DNA from: JACVRW01 sp963812415
Lineage (GTDB): Bacteria > Actinomycetota > Thermoleophilia > Solirubrobacterales > Thermoleophilaceae
Assembly: GCA_963812415.1 (NCBI GenBank)
Contig: CAWEVH010000021.1
Span: 109,048 to 173,047, forward strand
Length of the DNA stretch: 64,000 nucleotides
Direction: 5' to 3'
The notes below the pieces were generated by a model. The model saw only the letters and a list, made by a program, of their open reading frames with translations, searched no databases and was not told the origin of the DNA. Each line of letters begins with the position of its first letter. Position 1 is the first letter of the stretch. Made by a program: the position numbers and the translations under genes. Of the stretch, positions 56,173 to 64,000 are shown one piece after another.

Positions 56173-57093
56173 GTGGGACGAGCCCGTACCCAACAGATCG
56201 CTGCGCTCGTCTGCGCGTGCACGGCGCTGGCCGCGTGTGACGACGCGGCGGACCAGGACAGCGACGGTCCACCCGGGCGGGCGCCCGCCCCCGCTCCGCA
56301 CGTGGAGCTCACCAAGGCCGACCGGGAGCTGTGGGCGCCCGGCCAGCCCGACCGGTCGGCCGTGCCCGTGCTCCGCTACGCGCGCGTGCGGCCGAAGGCG
56401 TTCGCGAGGCAGATGGTCCTGCTCGACAACGCCGGGTACGAGACGATCACGCTCGAGGACTTCGTCGGCTTTCTAGGCGGGCGGCAGGTCAGCCTTCCGG
56501 AGCGACCCCTGCTACTGACCTTCGACGGCGCTCGGGCCGACTCCTGGACGGGCGCGGACGGGATCCTGCGCAGGCTCGGCTTCGAGGCCACGATCTTCGT
56601 CAACGTCGGACGCGTAGACGCCCGGGATCCCCACTACCTGAGCTGGGAGGAGCTGAAAGCCATGCGGCGGAGCGGTCGATGGGAGGTGCAGCTCCAGACG
56701 GGAACGGGCGATCATCTGATCCAGTACGGGTCGACACGGCACGACGTGGGTCCCTTCTACGCTTATCGCGGCACCGAGGAGCGCATCGACGGCTGGCGCG
56801 AGCGTGTGTTCTCGGACGTCACCGACGCCGAGAGCCGGCTCGCCGGTCAGATCCGCGGCCATCGGGCGCTCGCGTTCGCGCCTCCGTACGGCAACTACGG
56901 TCAGGCCGGGACGAACGACCCGCTCATCCCGCGCAAGCTGGGCGCCCTGCTGTTCGAGACCTTCGAGGTGGTGTTCGCCCGGGACGGAAACGGGCTCGCG
57001 TCGCCCGGTGCAGGGATCGGGCGGCCGCTGGATCGGATCGATGTCACCCCGACGCTGAGCGACGAAGCACTCCACGCAGCGCTCGAGCCGTGA
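56173..57093 (+). CDS. Polysaccharide deacetylase-like lipoprotein with altered metal site
   Basis: The 306-residue protein begins with a lipoprotein signal ending in the lipobox LAACDD. The NodB-type domain follows, but key residues differ. Motif 1 is LLLTFDGARADSW where TFDDG is usual, so the metal-binding Asp is replaced by Gly. Motif 2 HxxxH appears as QLQTGTGDH. The motif-3 region FAPPYGNYGQ is present. It may be a non-catalytic or re-purposed glycan-binding relative. GTG start at 56173, 25 nt after TAGGCT. Confidence 0.75.
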   Translation: MGRARTQQIAALVCACTALAACDDAADQDSDGPPGRAPAPAPHVELTKADRELWAPGQPDRSAVPVLRYARVRPKAFARQMVLLDNAGYETITLEDFVGFLGGRQVSLPERPLLLTFDGARADSWTGADGILRRLGFEATIFVNVGRVDARDPHYLSWEELKAMRRSGRWEVQLQTGTGDHLIQYGSTRHDVGPFYAYRGTEERIDGWRERVFSDVTDAESRLAGQIRGHRALAFAPPYGNYGQAGTNDPLIPRKLGALLFETFEVVFARDGNGLASPGAGIGRPLDRIDVTPTLSDEALHAALEP

Positions 57094-57298
57094 GCTTCCG
57101 CCGGACGATCGACCGCGTCGCCCCTGCCGACCAATCCCGCTGCTGCTCTAATGGTGGACGCGAGCGTGCACACGCCACCGCGACTCGCGGCTCCTTAGGA
57201 CGACGAGCAGTACAACGAGTCGGGAGTGCTGCTCCTCAACCGATCCGAGAGCCGCGCAGCGGCCGATCGCGTTTCTGCGGAGACCTCCTTGTCGTCCG

Positions 57299-58189
57299 AT
57301 GCGAGCATCTCGGCGTGAATCGAGGGGCGTGGTTGCCCATGGGAGCGGGGGCTCCAGTCATGTCCGGGGATTGTCCTTCTCGGACGCCCCGCGAGCTGTC
57401 CGTTCGGAGATCCCTCATCGGAAAGCCTTGATCCATGGCGGCGCCGGCGACGATCGCCTGGCTGGCGGCCGCGGCCGGGACCTGATCTACGGCGGGCCGG
57501 GCCGCGATCGGCTCTCTGGCGGTCCGGGGCGTGATCGGCTGGTCGACAAGCGCGGGGCCACCAGCGTGCACACCGGGAGTGGTCGCTACCGGGTCGACGT
57601 GGCCGACGGTGGGGGCGATGACCGGGTCTTGTGCACGGCCAGCTCGGCCGGCCGCATCGAGGCCGACCGCGGCGACCGGATCGCACCGGCCTGCCGCAGC
57701 GCCCGCGTCCTCTACCTCAGGCCTCCATCCGGGCCACCCGCGGCCCGCGCTGCCCAGATACCCGTCACCGGCGACGGCAGCAACGACAACCCGTTCGTGG
57801 CCAGGTGCTTCCCGGTCGCCGTCGATTGCCCGGTCAAGTCATTCGCCGCGCGCAGTCTCGACCGCCTCTGGTCGAACGAGAACGTCCCCGCCTACAGGTG
57901 CCCCCCAGACCATCCATACCTCCTCAAAAGGAGCTTGGCGCCGTTCGGCACCCTCCTCCCGTTTGGGGTCGCGGTCGAAGGACTGGGCCCTATCGGCGTC
58001 TCCATCGCGGGAATGAGCACCACAGTGCCGACGGGCCGCGTCTGGCACTACGCAACTGGGACGTTGACCGGTGCAGGCCAGTCGAGCGCCACCAACTGGA
58101 GCCTGAGCTCCTCCTCCTACAGGGTACTCCTCGACTGCACCTCCGACCCCGACCACGGCTACCCGCTCGACGGCCCAGGTTATGTGTAG
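57299..58189 (+). CDS. RTX-repeat (calcium-binding) protein, probably truncated
   Basis: The frame encodes three to four RTX nonapeptides (GGAGDDRLA, GGRGRDLIY, GGPGRDRLS, GGPGRDRLV) followed by a disulfide-rich C-terminal half of about 150 residues with no recognised fold. RTX repeats fold into a beta-roll on binding Ca2+ in secreted proteins. No signal peptide precedes them; the N-terminal about 43 residues look like non-coding translation. Either the true start is a TTG or GTG near 57420, or the 5' half is lost. The 205 bp upstream hold no gene. Confidence 0.5.
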   Translation: MRASRRESRGVVAHGSGGSSHVRGLSFSDAPRAVRSEIPHRKALIHGGAGDDRLAGGRGRDLIYGGPGRDRLSGGPGRDRLVDKRGATSVHTGSGRYRVDVADGGGDDRVLCTASSAGRIEADRGDRIAPACRSARVLYLRPPSGPPAARAAQIPVTGDGSNDNPFVARCFPVAVDCPVKSFAARSLDRLWSNENVPAYRCPPDHPYLLKRSLAPFGTLLPFGVAVEGLGPIGVSIAGMSTTVPTGRVWHYATGTLTGAGQSSATNWSLSSSSYRVLLDCTSDPDHGYPLDGPGYV

Positions 58190-58328
58190 AAGCCGCGTAA
58201 CCCTGGCACTGACCCGGTCGGGCTCAGAGATGACGACGTAGCCGTCGCTGAGGTTGCGGCGACGTAATTCGGTGGCGCGACACCGGTTGGACGGGTGAGC
58301 ACGCACACGTCCAAGGAGGAACTCCGAG

Positions 58329-59561
58329 ATGCGCTCCACCCTCGCCACCGTCCTCGCCGCCATCGCCGTCGCGGCGCTGCCCGGCTCAGCTCCCGCGAGC
58401 ACGCCGGCCGGCGGCGGCGATCTCAGCAACGGCCCGAGCTGCGCCGTCAGCTGCATCACCAGCGCACTGATCGAGCCGCACACGACAGCATTCGGCGTCA
58501 CCGTGCGGACCGATACGCCGGCGCGGATCTTCGTCGGCGTCTCCAGGCTGATCGCGCCCGAGGGGTCGTGGATCGATTGGACCCAGAGCGGCCCGGGGCG
58601 CACGAGCTGGGCGGGGCACGTGAGCGGCCTCCAGTCCGACACCCTGTACAAGGTGACGGTGAGCGCGACCGACTCGCAGTCGCGGACCGAGCGACGCTCC
58701 ACCTTCTTCCGTACGCGCGCGGTAGAGACGAACCTGCCGCAGGGGCCGGGCAACCTTCAGTCGAACGTCGGCTGCTCGGCGCAGTGCATCTCCGCGGCGC
58801 GCCTCAATCCCAAGGGCACCGGGGTGGAGCTGTCGGTCGACACGACTGTGCCCGCCAAGCTGACGATCAGTGCCGACCGCGATGCGCCAGGGACGATCGG
58901 CGGCGCACCGATCTTCGGGACGCCCGAGGACACCGTCTCGACCACCGGGTTGGCGACGGGCTGGAACGGCCGCCTGGACCGACTGGTCCCGGGTGCCACC
59001 TACCACGTGATCCTGCGGGCGACCGACGCGGCCGGGCAGGTCTCCTACCGGCAGGGCATCTTCAGGACCGATACGCGGCGCGCGAAGCTCGTGCCGGACG
59101 GCATCCGCATCTACTACGACGGCGACAAGGGCCTGAACCGCGGCGAGCTCAGCTTCGCCACCGCGTTGAACCACTACCACCCGCCTGACATGCGCATCTC
59201 CGAGCGCACGGCGGCGTCGGGCAACTGGATCGAGTTCCCCAGCGAGCAGGTCAGCCTGGGAGCCCCAGCCCGCAAGCTGCACGTCGCCGTCCAGGCGCGC
59301 GAGCGCGACAACGCTGCCTCCTGCTCGAATCAGTGGGGATCCGGCTTCTGGGAGCCCGAGAACGGCAAGGTGGACGAGTGGTGCCACAAGCGCACCTGGG
59401 TGACCGCACGCGGGGCGATCGACCTCGACGCTCCCGTGCCGGGAAGCGACGCGTCGTCAACCAACACTGGCGAGGGCCGGCACGAGTTCGAGATCATGAC
59501 GAGCAACAACGCCGGCATCCGCTTCGTGGTCTTCGGCCACGTGGACGTCCGCTACGAGTGA
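58329..59561 (+). CDS. Secreted protein with duplicated CxxxC domains
   Basis: The 410-residue protein has a Sec signal peptide (residues 1-24) and two similar beta-rich domains, starting GPSCAVSCITSALIEP and NVGCSAQCISAARLNP. Each carries a C-x3-C pair and resembles fibronectin type III or Ig-like folds. A third C-terminal domain (about residues 255-410) is different. A strong Shine-Dalgarno AAGGAGGA (58313-58320) lies 8 nt before the ATG. Function unknown. Confidence 0.75.
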   Translation: MRSTLATVLAAIAVAALPGSAPASTPAGGGDLSNGPSCAVSCITSALIEPHTTAFGVTVRTDTPARIFVGVSRLIAPEGSWIDWTQSGPGRTSWAGHVSGLQSDTLYKVTVSATDSQSRTERRSTFFRTRAVETNLPQGPGNLQSNVGCSAQCISAARLNPKGTGVELSVDTTVPAKLTISADRDAPGTIGGAPIFGTPEDTVSTTGLATGWNGRLDRLVPGATYHVILRATDAAGQVSYRQGIFRTDTRRAKLVPDGIRIYYDGDKGLNRGELSFATALNHYHPPDMRISERTAASGNWIEFPSEQVSLGAPARKLHVAVQARERDNAASCSNQWGSGFWEPENGKVDEWCHKRTWVTARGAIDLDAPVPGSDASSTNTGEGRHEFEIMTSNNAGIRFVVFGHVDVRYE

Positions 59562-59702
59562 GCGAGGCGGGGCATGTTCCGTCAGGCTGCCCGATAGCGG
59601 CGCATCTTGGCGCGACTGCTGGCAGCGGTTCATCGAGTACCAGCGGCGGCGCCCGGGGCGGGAGGCGTCCACGAAGTGGCGCGGGCGCGTGCCGCTGGAA
59701 CG

Positions 59703-62564
59703 TCAGAGAGCCGCCCGGAGCTCGTCGCGGCCCGAGATGGCGAGCTTGCGGTAGGCGGAGGTCAGGTGCATTTCCACCGTCCGCCGCGTCAGGAACAGCG
59801 CTTCGGCGATCTCGCGGTTGCTGAGGCCGTCGACGGCCATCGCCGTGACGCGGCGTTCCTGCGCCGAGAGCGAATCGACGCCGCGCAGAGCCGGGCGGCG
59901 CGGCCGCGCTCCGGTCGCGCGTAGCTCGGCCATCGCGCGGTCCGTCTCGACGGATGATCCGCAGCGGTTGGCGAGCTCGAGACCCTCGCGCAGCGGCTCC
60001 CGCGCGTCGCGGCGGTGGCCGGAGCGCCGCAGCGCGGCGCCGAGGTCGATCAGCCCGCGCGCGTGCGCGAGCCGCAGCTCGGAGCCGGCGAGGGCGTCCA
60101 CGGCCTCGCGGGCGAGCTCGACCATCTCCGCGCGCGGCGCGAGCAGCGCCTGTACGCGCAGCGCCTCGCCGATCGGCTCCGGAGCGCCGAAGCGCTGCGC
60201 GATCGCGAGCTCCTCATCGATCAGCTGGCCCGCCCGGTCGTGGTCGCCGAGGCGGGCCGCGGCGAGCGCCGCGTAGCTACGCCACATGAGCGCCATCGGA
60301 TTGATGTAGAAGATCGCGAGCGCCCGCCGCCCGGCTTCCTCGAGGTCGGCCAGGGCCGCGCTCGGATCGCCCATGCGCAAAGCAAGCCGTCCGCGCGAGG
60401 CCAGCGCCTGGCAGACGCTGAGCGTCAGCGGCAGCTCGCCGGCCGGCCAGGCTTCGCGCAGCAGCCGGACCGCGCGCTCGTGCGCGCCCTGCTCGACGAG
60501 GACGTCGGTGAGCGCGGAAAGCACCGTCGGCAGGACGATCGGGTCGTCGGCGGGGAGCAGGGCCAGCGCCGCGGCAGCGTCGGACTCGGCGCCCGCGAGA
60601 TCGCCGTGCCACTCCCTCGCGGAAGCGCGCAGGCCGAGCGAGTTGGAGTACATGAGCATCGAGCCGCGTTCGCGTCCGTCCTCCACGCCAGCGTTCCACA
60701 CCTCGATCGCGCGCGTCAGCCTGCCCGCGAGCACGATCGCGACCGACGCGGCCGTCAGCGCAATCATGCTCGCGGGAGCCGCCAGGGCGGAGTGCTCCGA
60801 GCGGACCTCCACCAGCAGCCGCCCGTTGCCCCAGGCCGCCTCGGCGAGCGCCGCGACCTCGTCCCCGGTGCGCGCCGTGGTGGCGGCGAAGACGACCGCG
60901 ATCATGGCGACCAGGCTGCGCTCCGCCGCCGTCGCGCCGTTGCTTACCTCGGGCTCGAGGGCGAGCAGTCGCCCGATTTGGTCGGGGCTCGGCAGCCCGC
61001 CGACCAGGCGGGTCGCAGCCGCCTGGAACTCGAGCCCGAGCCGCAGCTCCCGGTCGAGGTCGGGGGCCGCGGCGAGCGCGTCCTCGCAGGCGGCGGCGGC
61101 CTGCGGCACCTCGGCGTCGAGGAAACGCACCATGGACAGGCCGAGCGCCGCTTGCGCGCGCTCGCTCGGGCAGCTCGACAGCTCATGCGCCTCCTCCATG
61201 TGGCCGGCTGCCTCCGGCATGCGGGCCGCTGACTCGGCGGCGCCGAGGTCCATCAGCGCCGCCCGCCGCTCCGTGGCCGTCGCGTCCTCCTCCAAGGCGC
61301 GGCGCAGGAAGCGCACCGCCTGCTCCGCGGAGCCGCGGTCGCCGGCCCGGCGCGCCGCGGCCGTCAGCGCCGCGAACGCCCATGGCTCACCGGCGCGCCC
61401 GCCGGCCAGCAGATGCGCGGCCACGTGCTCGCAGCGCTGCGGGTCGCGCGCGAGCACACGCGCGGCGGCCAGGTGGAGCCGACAGCGCGCCGCGGGCGGC
61501 ATCGAGTCCTGCAGTGCCTGCTGGACGATCGGGTGGATGAACCGCGGCGGCAGGCCGGCGTGCAGCAACCCCGCCCCGATCAGCGCGTCCACCGCGTCCG
61601 CCGCGTCATCTCGTGCGACACCGGCGACCTCCGCGGTGTCCGCCAGCGAGGCGTCGTCGCCGAGGATCGCCAGCGCCCCGGCTACCGCGGCAACGGCGGG
61701 CGGGCGCGTTCGCAGCCGGGCCATCGCGAAACGGGCCACCGATGGAGGTCCGATGGCTGCGATCGCGCCGGCATCGAGGCGCTCGCGCTCCGCGAGCGCG
61801 GCGATGAGCTGCCGGGCGAGCAGCGGGTTCCCGCTTGTCGTCCGTGCGCACTCGGCGCAGACCTCGTCGTCAGCTTCCTCTCCGAGGCCCGCGCGGACCA
61901 GCTCGGCGACGGCGGTGCTGCTGAGCGGCGCCGGCCGCACCGAGGCGACCGGCTCGCGCTCGAGCAGGCTCGTCAGCGCGTCCGGCGCGGGCTCGCCGGT
62001 CCGCACCGCGACGATCGCGCACGCGGGGATCTCCTCGATCCTCGCCTCGAGGTAGGCGAGGAAGCGCAGCGACTGCTGGTCCGCCCAATGGGCATCGTCG
62101 ATCAGCAGGGCGAGCGGGCACTGCTCGGCCAGCCTTGCGCACAGCCAATGCAGCCCATGGAAGCGCGCGAACAAGCGATCGTCGGCGGCCGCGCGGTCGG
62201 GAACCTCCTCGAACAGCGGGCGGGCCAGCCCGGCGGCGCCGGCGAAGACGCGGTCGCGCCGGTGCCCATTGAGCGGCTCGACGGCCGGGGAGAGGAGCTG
62301 TATCGCCACCCCGAGGGCGAACTCGCGCTCCATCGCGCCGCCGCGCGCCCGCAGCACGTCCATGCCGTGCGCCGCGGCGAGCTCCGCCGCCGCGCCCAGC
62401 AGCGTGGTCTTGCCGATCCCCGCCGCACCCTCGATCGCCACGATCGTGCCCGTGCCGGTCGCGGCGACGCGGAGCGCACCCCCGATCCGCTCGAGCTCGC
62501 TCGCGCGCTCCAGCAAGCGGTCCGGATCCGTCGTCGGGCGCCGCGCAGCCGGGAGTCGGTGCAT
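59703..62564 (-). CDS. Large LuxR-family (LAL) ATP-dependent transcriptional regulator
   Basis: The 953-residue protein has an N-terminal STAND/AAA ATPase (Walker A GAAGIGKTTLLG; Walker B ALLIDDAHWADQQS), a long helical TPR-like middle, and a C-terminal LuxR HTH (LSAQERRVTAMAVDGLSNREIAEALFLTRRTVEMHL). LAL regulators (MalT relatives) bind an inducer and ATP before activating target genes, often in secondary metabolism. The Met at 62564 gives the normal N-terminus. It is divergent from the class V aminotransferase, its most likely target. Confidence 0.9.
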   Translation of the reverse strand: MHRLPAARRPTTDPDRLLERASELERIGGALRVAATGTGTIVAIEGAAGIGKTTLLGAAAELAAAHGMDVLRARGGAMEREFALGVAIQLLSPAVEPLNGHRRDRVFAGAAGLARPLFEEVPDRAAADDRLFARFHGLHWLCARLAEQCPLALLIDDAHWADQQSLRFLAYLEARIEEIPACAIVAVRTGEPAPDALTSLLEREPVASVRPAPLSSTAVAELVRAGLGEEADDEVCAECARTTSGNPLLARQLIAALAERERLDAGAIAAIGPPSVARFAMARLRTRPPAVAAVAGALAILGDDASLADTAEVAGVARDDAADAVDALIGAGLLHAGLPPRFIHPIVQQALQDSMPPAARCRLHLAAARVLARDPQRCEHVAAHLLAGGRAGEPWAFAALTAAARRAGDRGSAEQAVRFLRRALEEDATATERRAALMDLGAAESAARMPEAAGHMEEAHELSSCPSERAQAALGLSMVRFLDAEVPQAAAACEDALAAAPDLDRELRLGLEFQAAATRLVGGLPSPDQIGRLLALEPEVSNGATAAERSLVAMIAVVFAATTARTGDEVAALAEAAWGNGRLLVEVRSEHSALAAPASMIALTAASVAIVLAGRLTRAIEVWNAGVEDGRERGSMLMYSNSLGLRASAREWHGDLAGAESDAAAALALLPADDPIVLPTVLSALTDVLVEQGAHERAVRLLREAWPAGELPLTLSVCQALASRGRLALRMGDPSAALADLEEAGRRALAIFYINPMALMWRSYAALAAARLGDHDRAGQLIDEELAIAQRFGAPEPIGEALRVQALLAPRAEMVELAREAVDALAGSELRLAHARGLIDLGAALRRSGHRRDAREPLREGLELANRCGSSVETDRAMAELRATGARPRRPALRGVDSLSAQERRVTAMAVDGLSNREIAEALFLTRRTVEMHLTSAYRKLAISGRDELRAAL

Positions 62565-62638
62565 GCGGCGATCTTCCCTGAAACTCTTCGGTGGGTCCAC
62601 GTAGCGAAGCGCGACCGGGCGGCCGTAGCGTGGCGGGG

Positions 62639-64000
62639 ATGCCGGTTGCGATGCAGCATGACCGTCCCGCCCCGGGCACTCAAGAGGCGCTTACTCGTCT
62701 CATCGGCGCCGACACCGTCGTGCCGTGTATCGACGGTCGCACGCGGCGCTACGTGAACCTCGATTACGCGGCCAGCACGCCCGTGATGCCCGCCGTATGG
62801 GACGCGGTCGAAGCGTTCGTCCCGTGGTACAGCAGCGTGCATCGCGGCAGCGGTCTGAAGTCGCAGCTGTCCACGACCGCGTTCGAGGACGCGCGAGACG
62901 CGGTCGCCGAGTTCGTCGGCGCCCGGGCCGACGACGCCGTCATCTTCGTCCGGAACACGACCGAGGCCATCAACGTCCTGGTCGGCCGCCCTGCGCGCGG
63001 GCACGCAGGTGCTTTCGAGCGCGGTCGAGCATCACTCCAACATGCTTCCGTGGCGGCGCCACGCTCTCCGGCTGCTCCCGTTCACCGGCTCAGCCGGACG
63101 AGCTGTTGGAGGCGTGTGAGCGGGCACTTCGGCGCTGCGCGGCCGCGCATCGATCTGGTCGCCGTCACCGGCGCCTCGAACGTCAGCGGGGAGGTCTGGC
63201 CGGTCGCCGACCTGGCCGAGCTTGCCCATGTTCACGGGGCTCTGCTGTTCGTCGACGCCGCGCAGCTCGCCCCCCACCGCCGCCTCGATATGGCCGGCGC
63301 GGGCATCGACTTCCTGGCGCTATCGGGCCACAAGCTCTACGCGCCGTTCGGCGCCGGCGCGCTGGTGGGCGACGCTCGCCGCCTGCGCCAGGGGGAGCCG
63401 CTGCTACATGGCGGCGGAGCGATCGAGCTCGTGACCCTGGACGATGTCGTCTGGGCCGACCCTCCCGCGCGCCACGAGGCGGGCTCGCCCAACGTCATCG
63501 GAGCCGTAGCGCTTGCCGCAGCCTGCCGCGCGCTTACTCGAGCTCGGGATGGAAACGATCGCCGCGTATGAGCGTGCGCTCTCGGAGACGCCTGTGGAGC
63601 GCACTGGCAGGCGTCCCGGGACTGCGACCGCTGGCGCTCTGGCCCGCCAAGGCCGACCGCGTCGGCGTCGCCACCTTCAACCTCGAGGGCTACCGCCATC
63701 CGCTGTTGGCCGCCATCCTGAGTGCCGAGCACGCGATCGGCGTCCGCCACGGCTGCTTCTGCGCGCACCCACTCATCGCGCGGCTTCTCGGCTACCGGAC
63801 CGTTGAGGTCGACCGCCTCGCAGCCGAGCTGCGCGCGGGACGGCGTCCAGCCCTCCCGGGGGCCGTCCGGGCCAGCCTCGGACTCGGTACCACGCTCGAT
63901 GACATCGACCGGCTGATCGACGCCCTGCACGAGATCGCCACGGAGGGGCCCGGCGTCGCGCTATGTGTACGCGCCCGGTCTCGACGAGTATCGCCCCGAG
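62639..64000 (+). pseudogene. Class V aminotransferase (SufS/isopenicillin-epimerase type), multiple frameshifts, runs off the window
   Basis: The frame starts at ATG 62639, 7 nt after TAGCGT (62626-62631). The family is clear: VNLDYAASTPVMPAV, SSVHRGSG, FVRNTTEAINVL, VEHHSNMLPWR, AVTGASNVSGEVWPV, FVDAAQLAPH, ALSGHKLYAPFGAGALVG (PLP lysine) and VRHGCFCAHPL. It is broken by about six one-base insertions near 62981, 63094, 63135, 63537, 63587 and 63955; removing each gives the expected family sequence. It may be real decay or poor assembly near a contig end. The substrate is unknown and the 3' end is outside the window. Confidence 0.75.

Overview
The window is high-GC DNA from a deep-branching actinobacterium, most likely class Thermoleophilia (Solirubrobacterales-like). 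The evidence is the 16S sequence character, a 23S rRNA without the ~100-nt helix-54 insertion typical of most Actinobacteria, a sepF/yggT division cluster, a GarA/FtsR cluster, and MurA with Asp in place of the fosfomycin-target Cys. Genes are densely packed, with many ATGA/GTGA stop-start overlaps.

Layout. 0-6.6 kb: end of an AlkZ-like protein, a GNAT acetyltransferase, argH, a 3-methyladenine DNA glycosylase, a class A penicillin-binding protein and tyrS. 6.6-12.8 kb: one rRNA operon (promoter, boxA-type leader, 16S, tRNA-free spacer, 23S, 5S, terminator). The 23S gene is split by a 752-bp group I intron carrying a LAGLIDADG homing endonuclease. 12.8-17.8 kb: small hydrolases, a thioesterase, a DUF389 membrane protein, an isocitrate/isopropylmalate-type dehydrogenase and a zinc-knuckle protein. 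17.8-27.3 kb: murA, then the histidine operon hisZ-G-D-B-H-A-F (no hisC, hisI or hisE) running into a CCA/poly(A) polymerase-type gene, pgeF and yggS. 28.2-31.2 kb: sepF-proC-yggT-lspA-rluD, the division/envelope cluster. 31.3-45.6 kb: rpsB-tsf-pyrH-frr-uppS-cdsA-(GAF/GGDEF)-dxr-rseP-(fadD)-ispG-proS. 45.6-50.3 kb: a phosphatidyltransferase, an RsiG-like small protein, a zinc-ribbon FHA protein (GarA-like), an FtsR-like MerR regulator, apt, an SRPBCC protein and an AGPS-like flavoprotein. 50.3-64 kb: accessory genes (DHA2 efflux pump, orphan response regulator, MocR regulator, secreted beta-propeller-type, deacetylase-like, RTX and duplicated-domain proteins, a large LuxR/LAL regulator and a broken class V aminotransferase).

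Two window-wide patterns matter. First, a TANNNT -10 box sits only 6-11 nt before the start codon of at least 13 genes, with no Shine-Dalgarno in between, which predicts widespread leaderless mRNAs. By contrast, two secreted-protein genes at 54-59 kb have strong AGGAGG sites. Second, at least eight otherwise well-conserved genes are interrupted by frameshifts, and each resolves as a single extra base. This points to insertion errors in the assembly rather than gene decay. One of them makes dxr and rseP look like a fused gene.

The strongest biological leads are the L1951-type group I intron with its endonuclease, the single-motif RsiG-like protein beside GarA/FtsR in a genome that also carries a GGDEF protein, MurA Asp117, and the leaderless promoter code.
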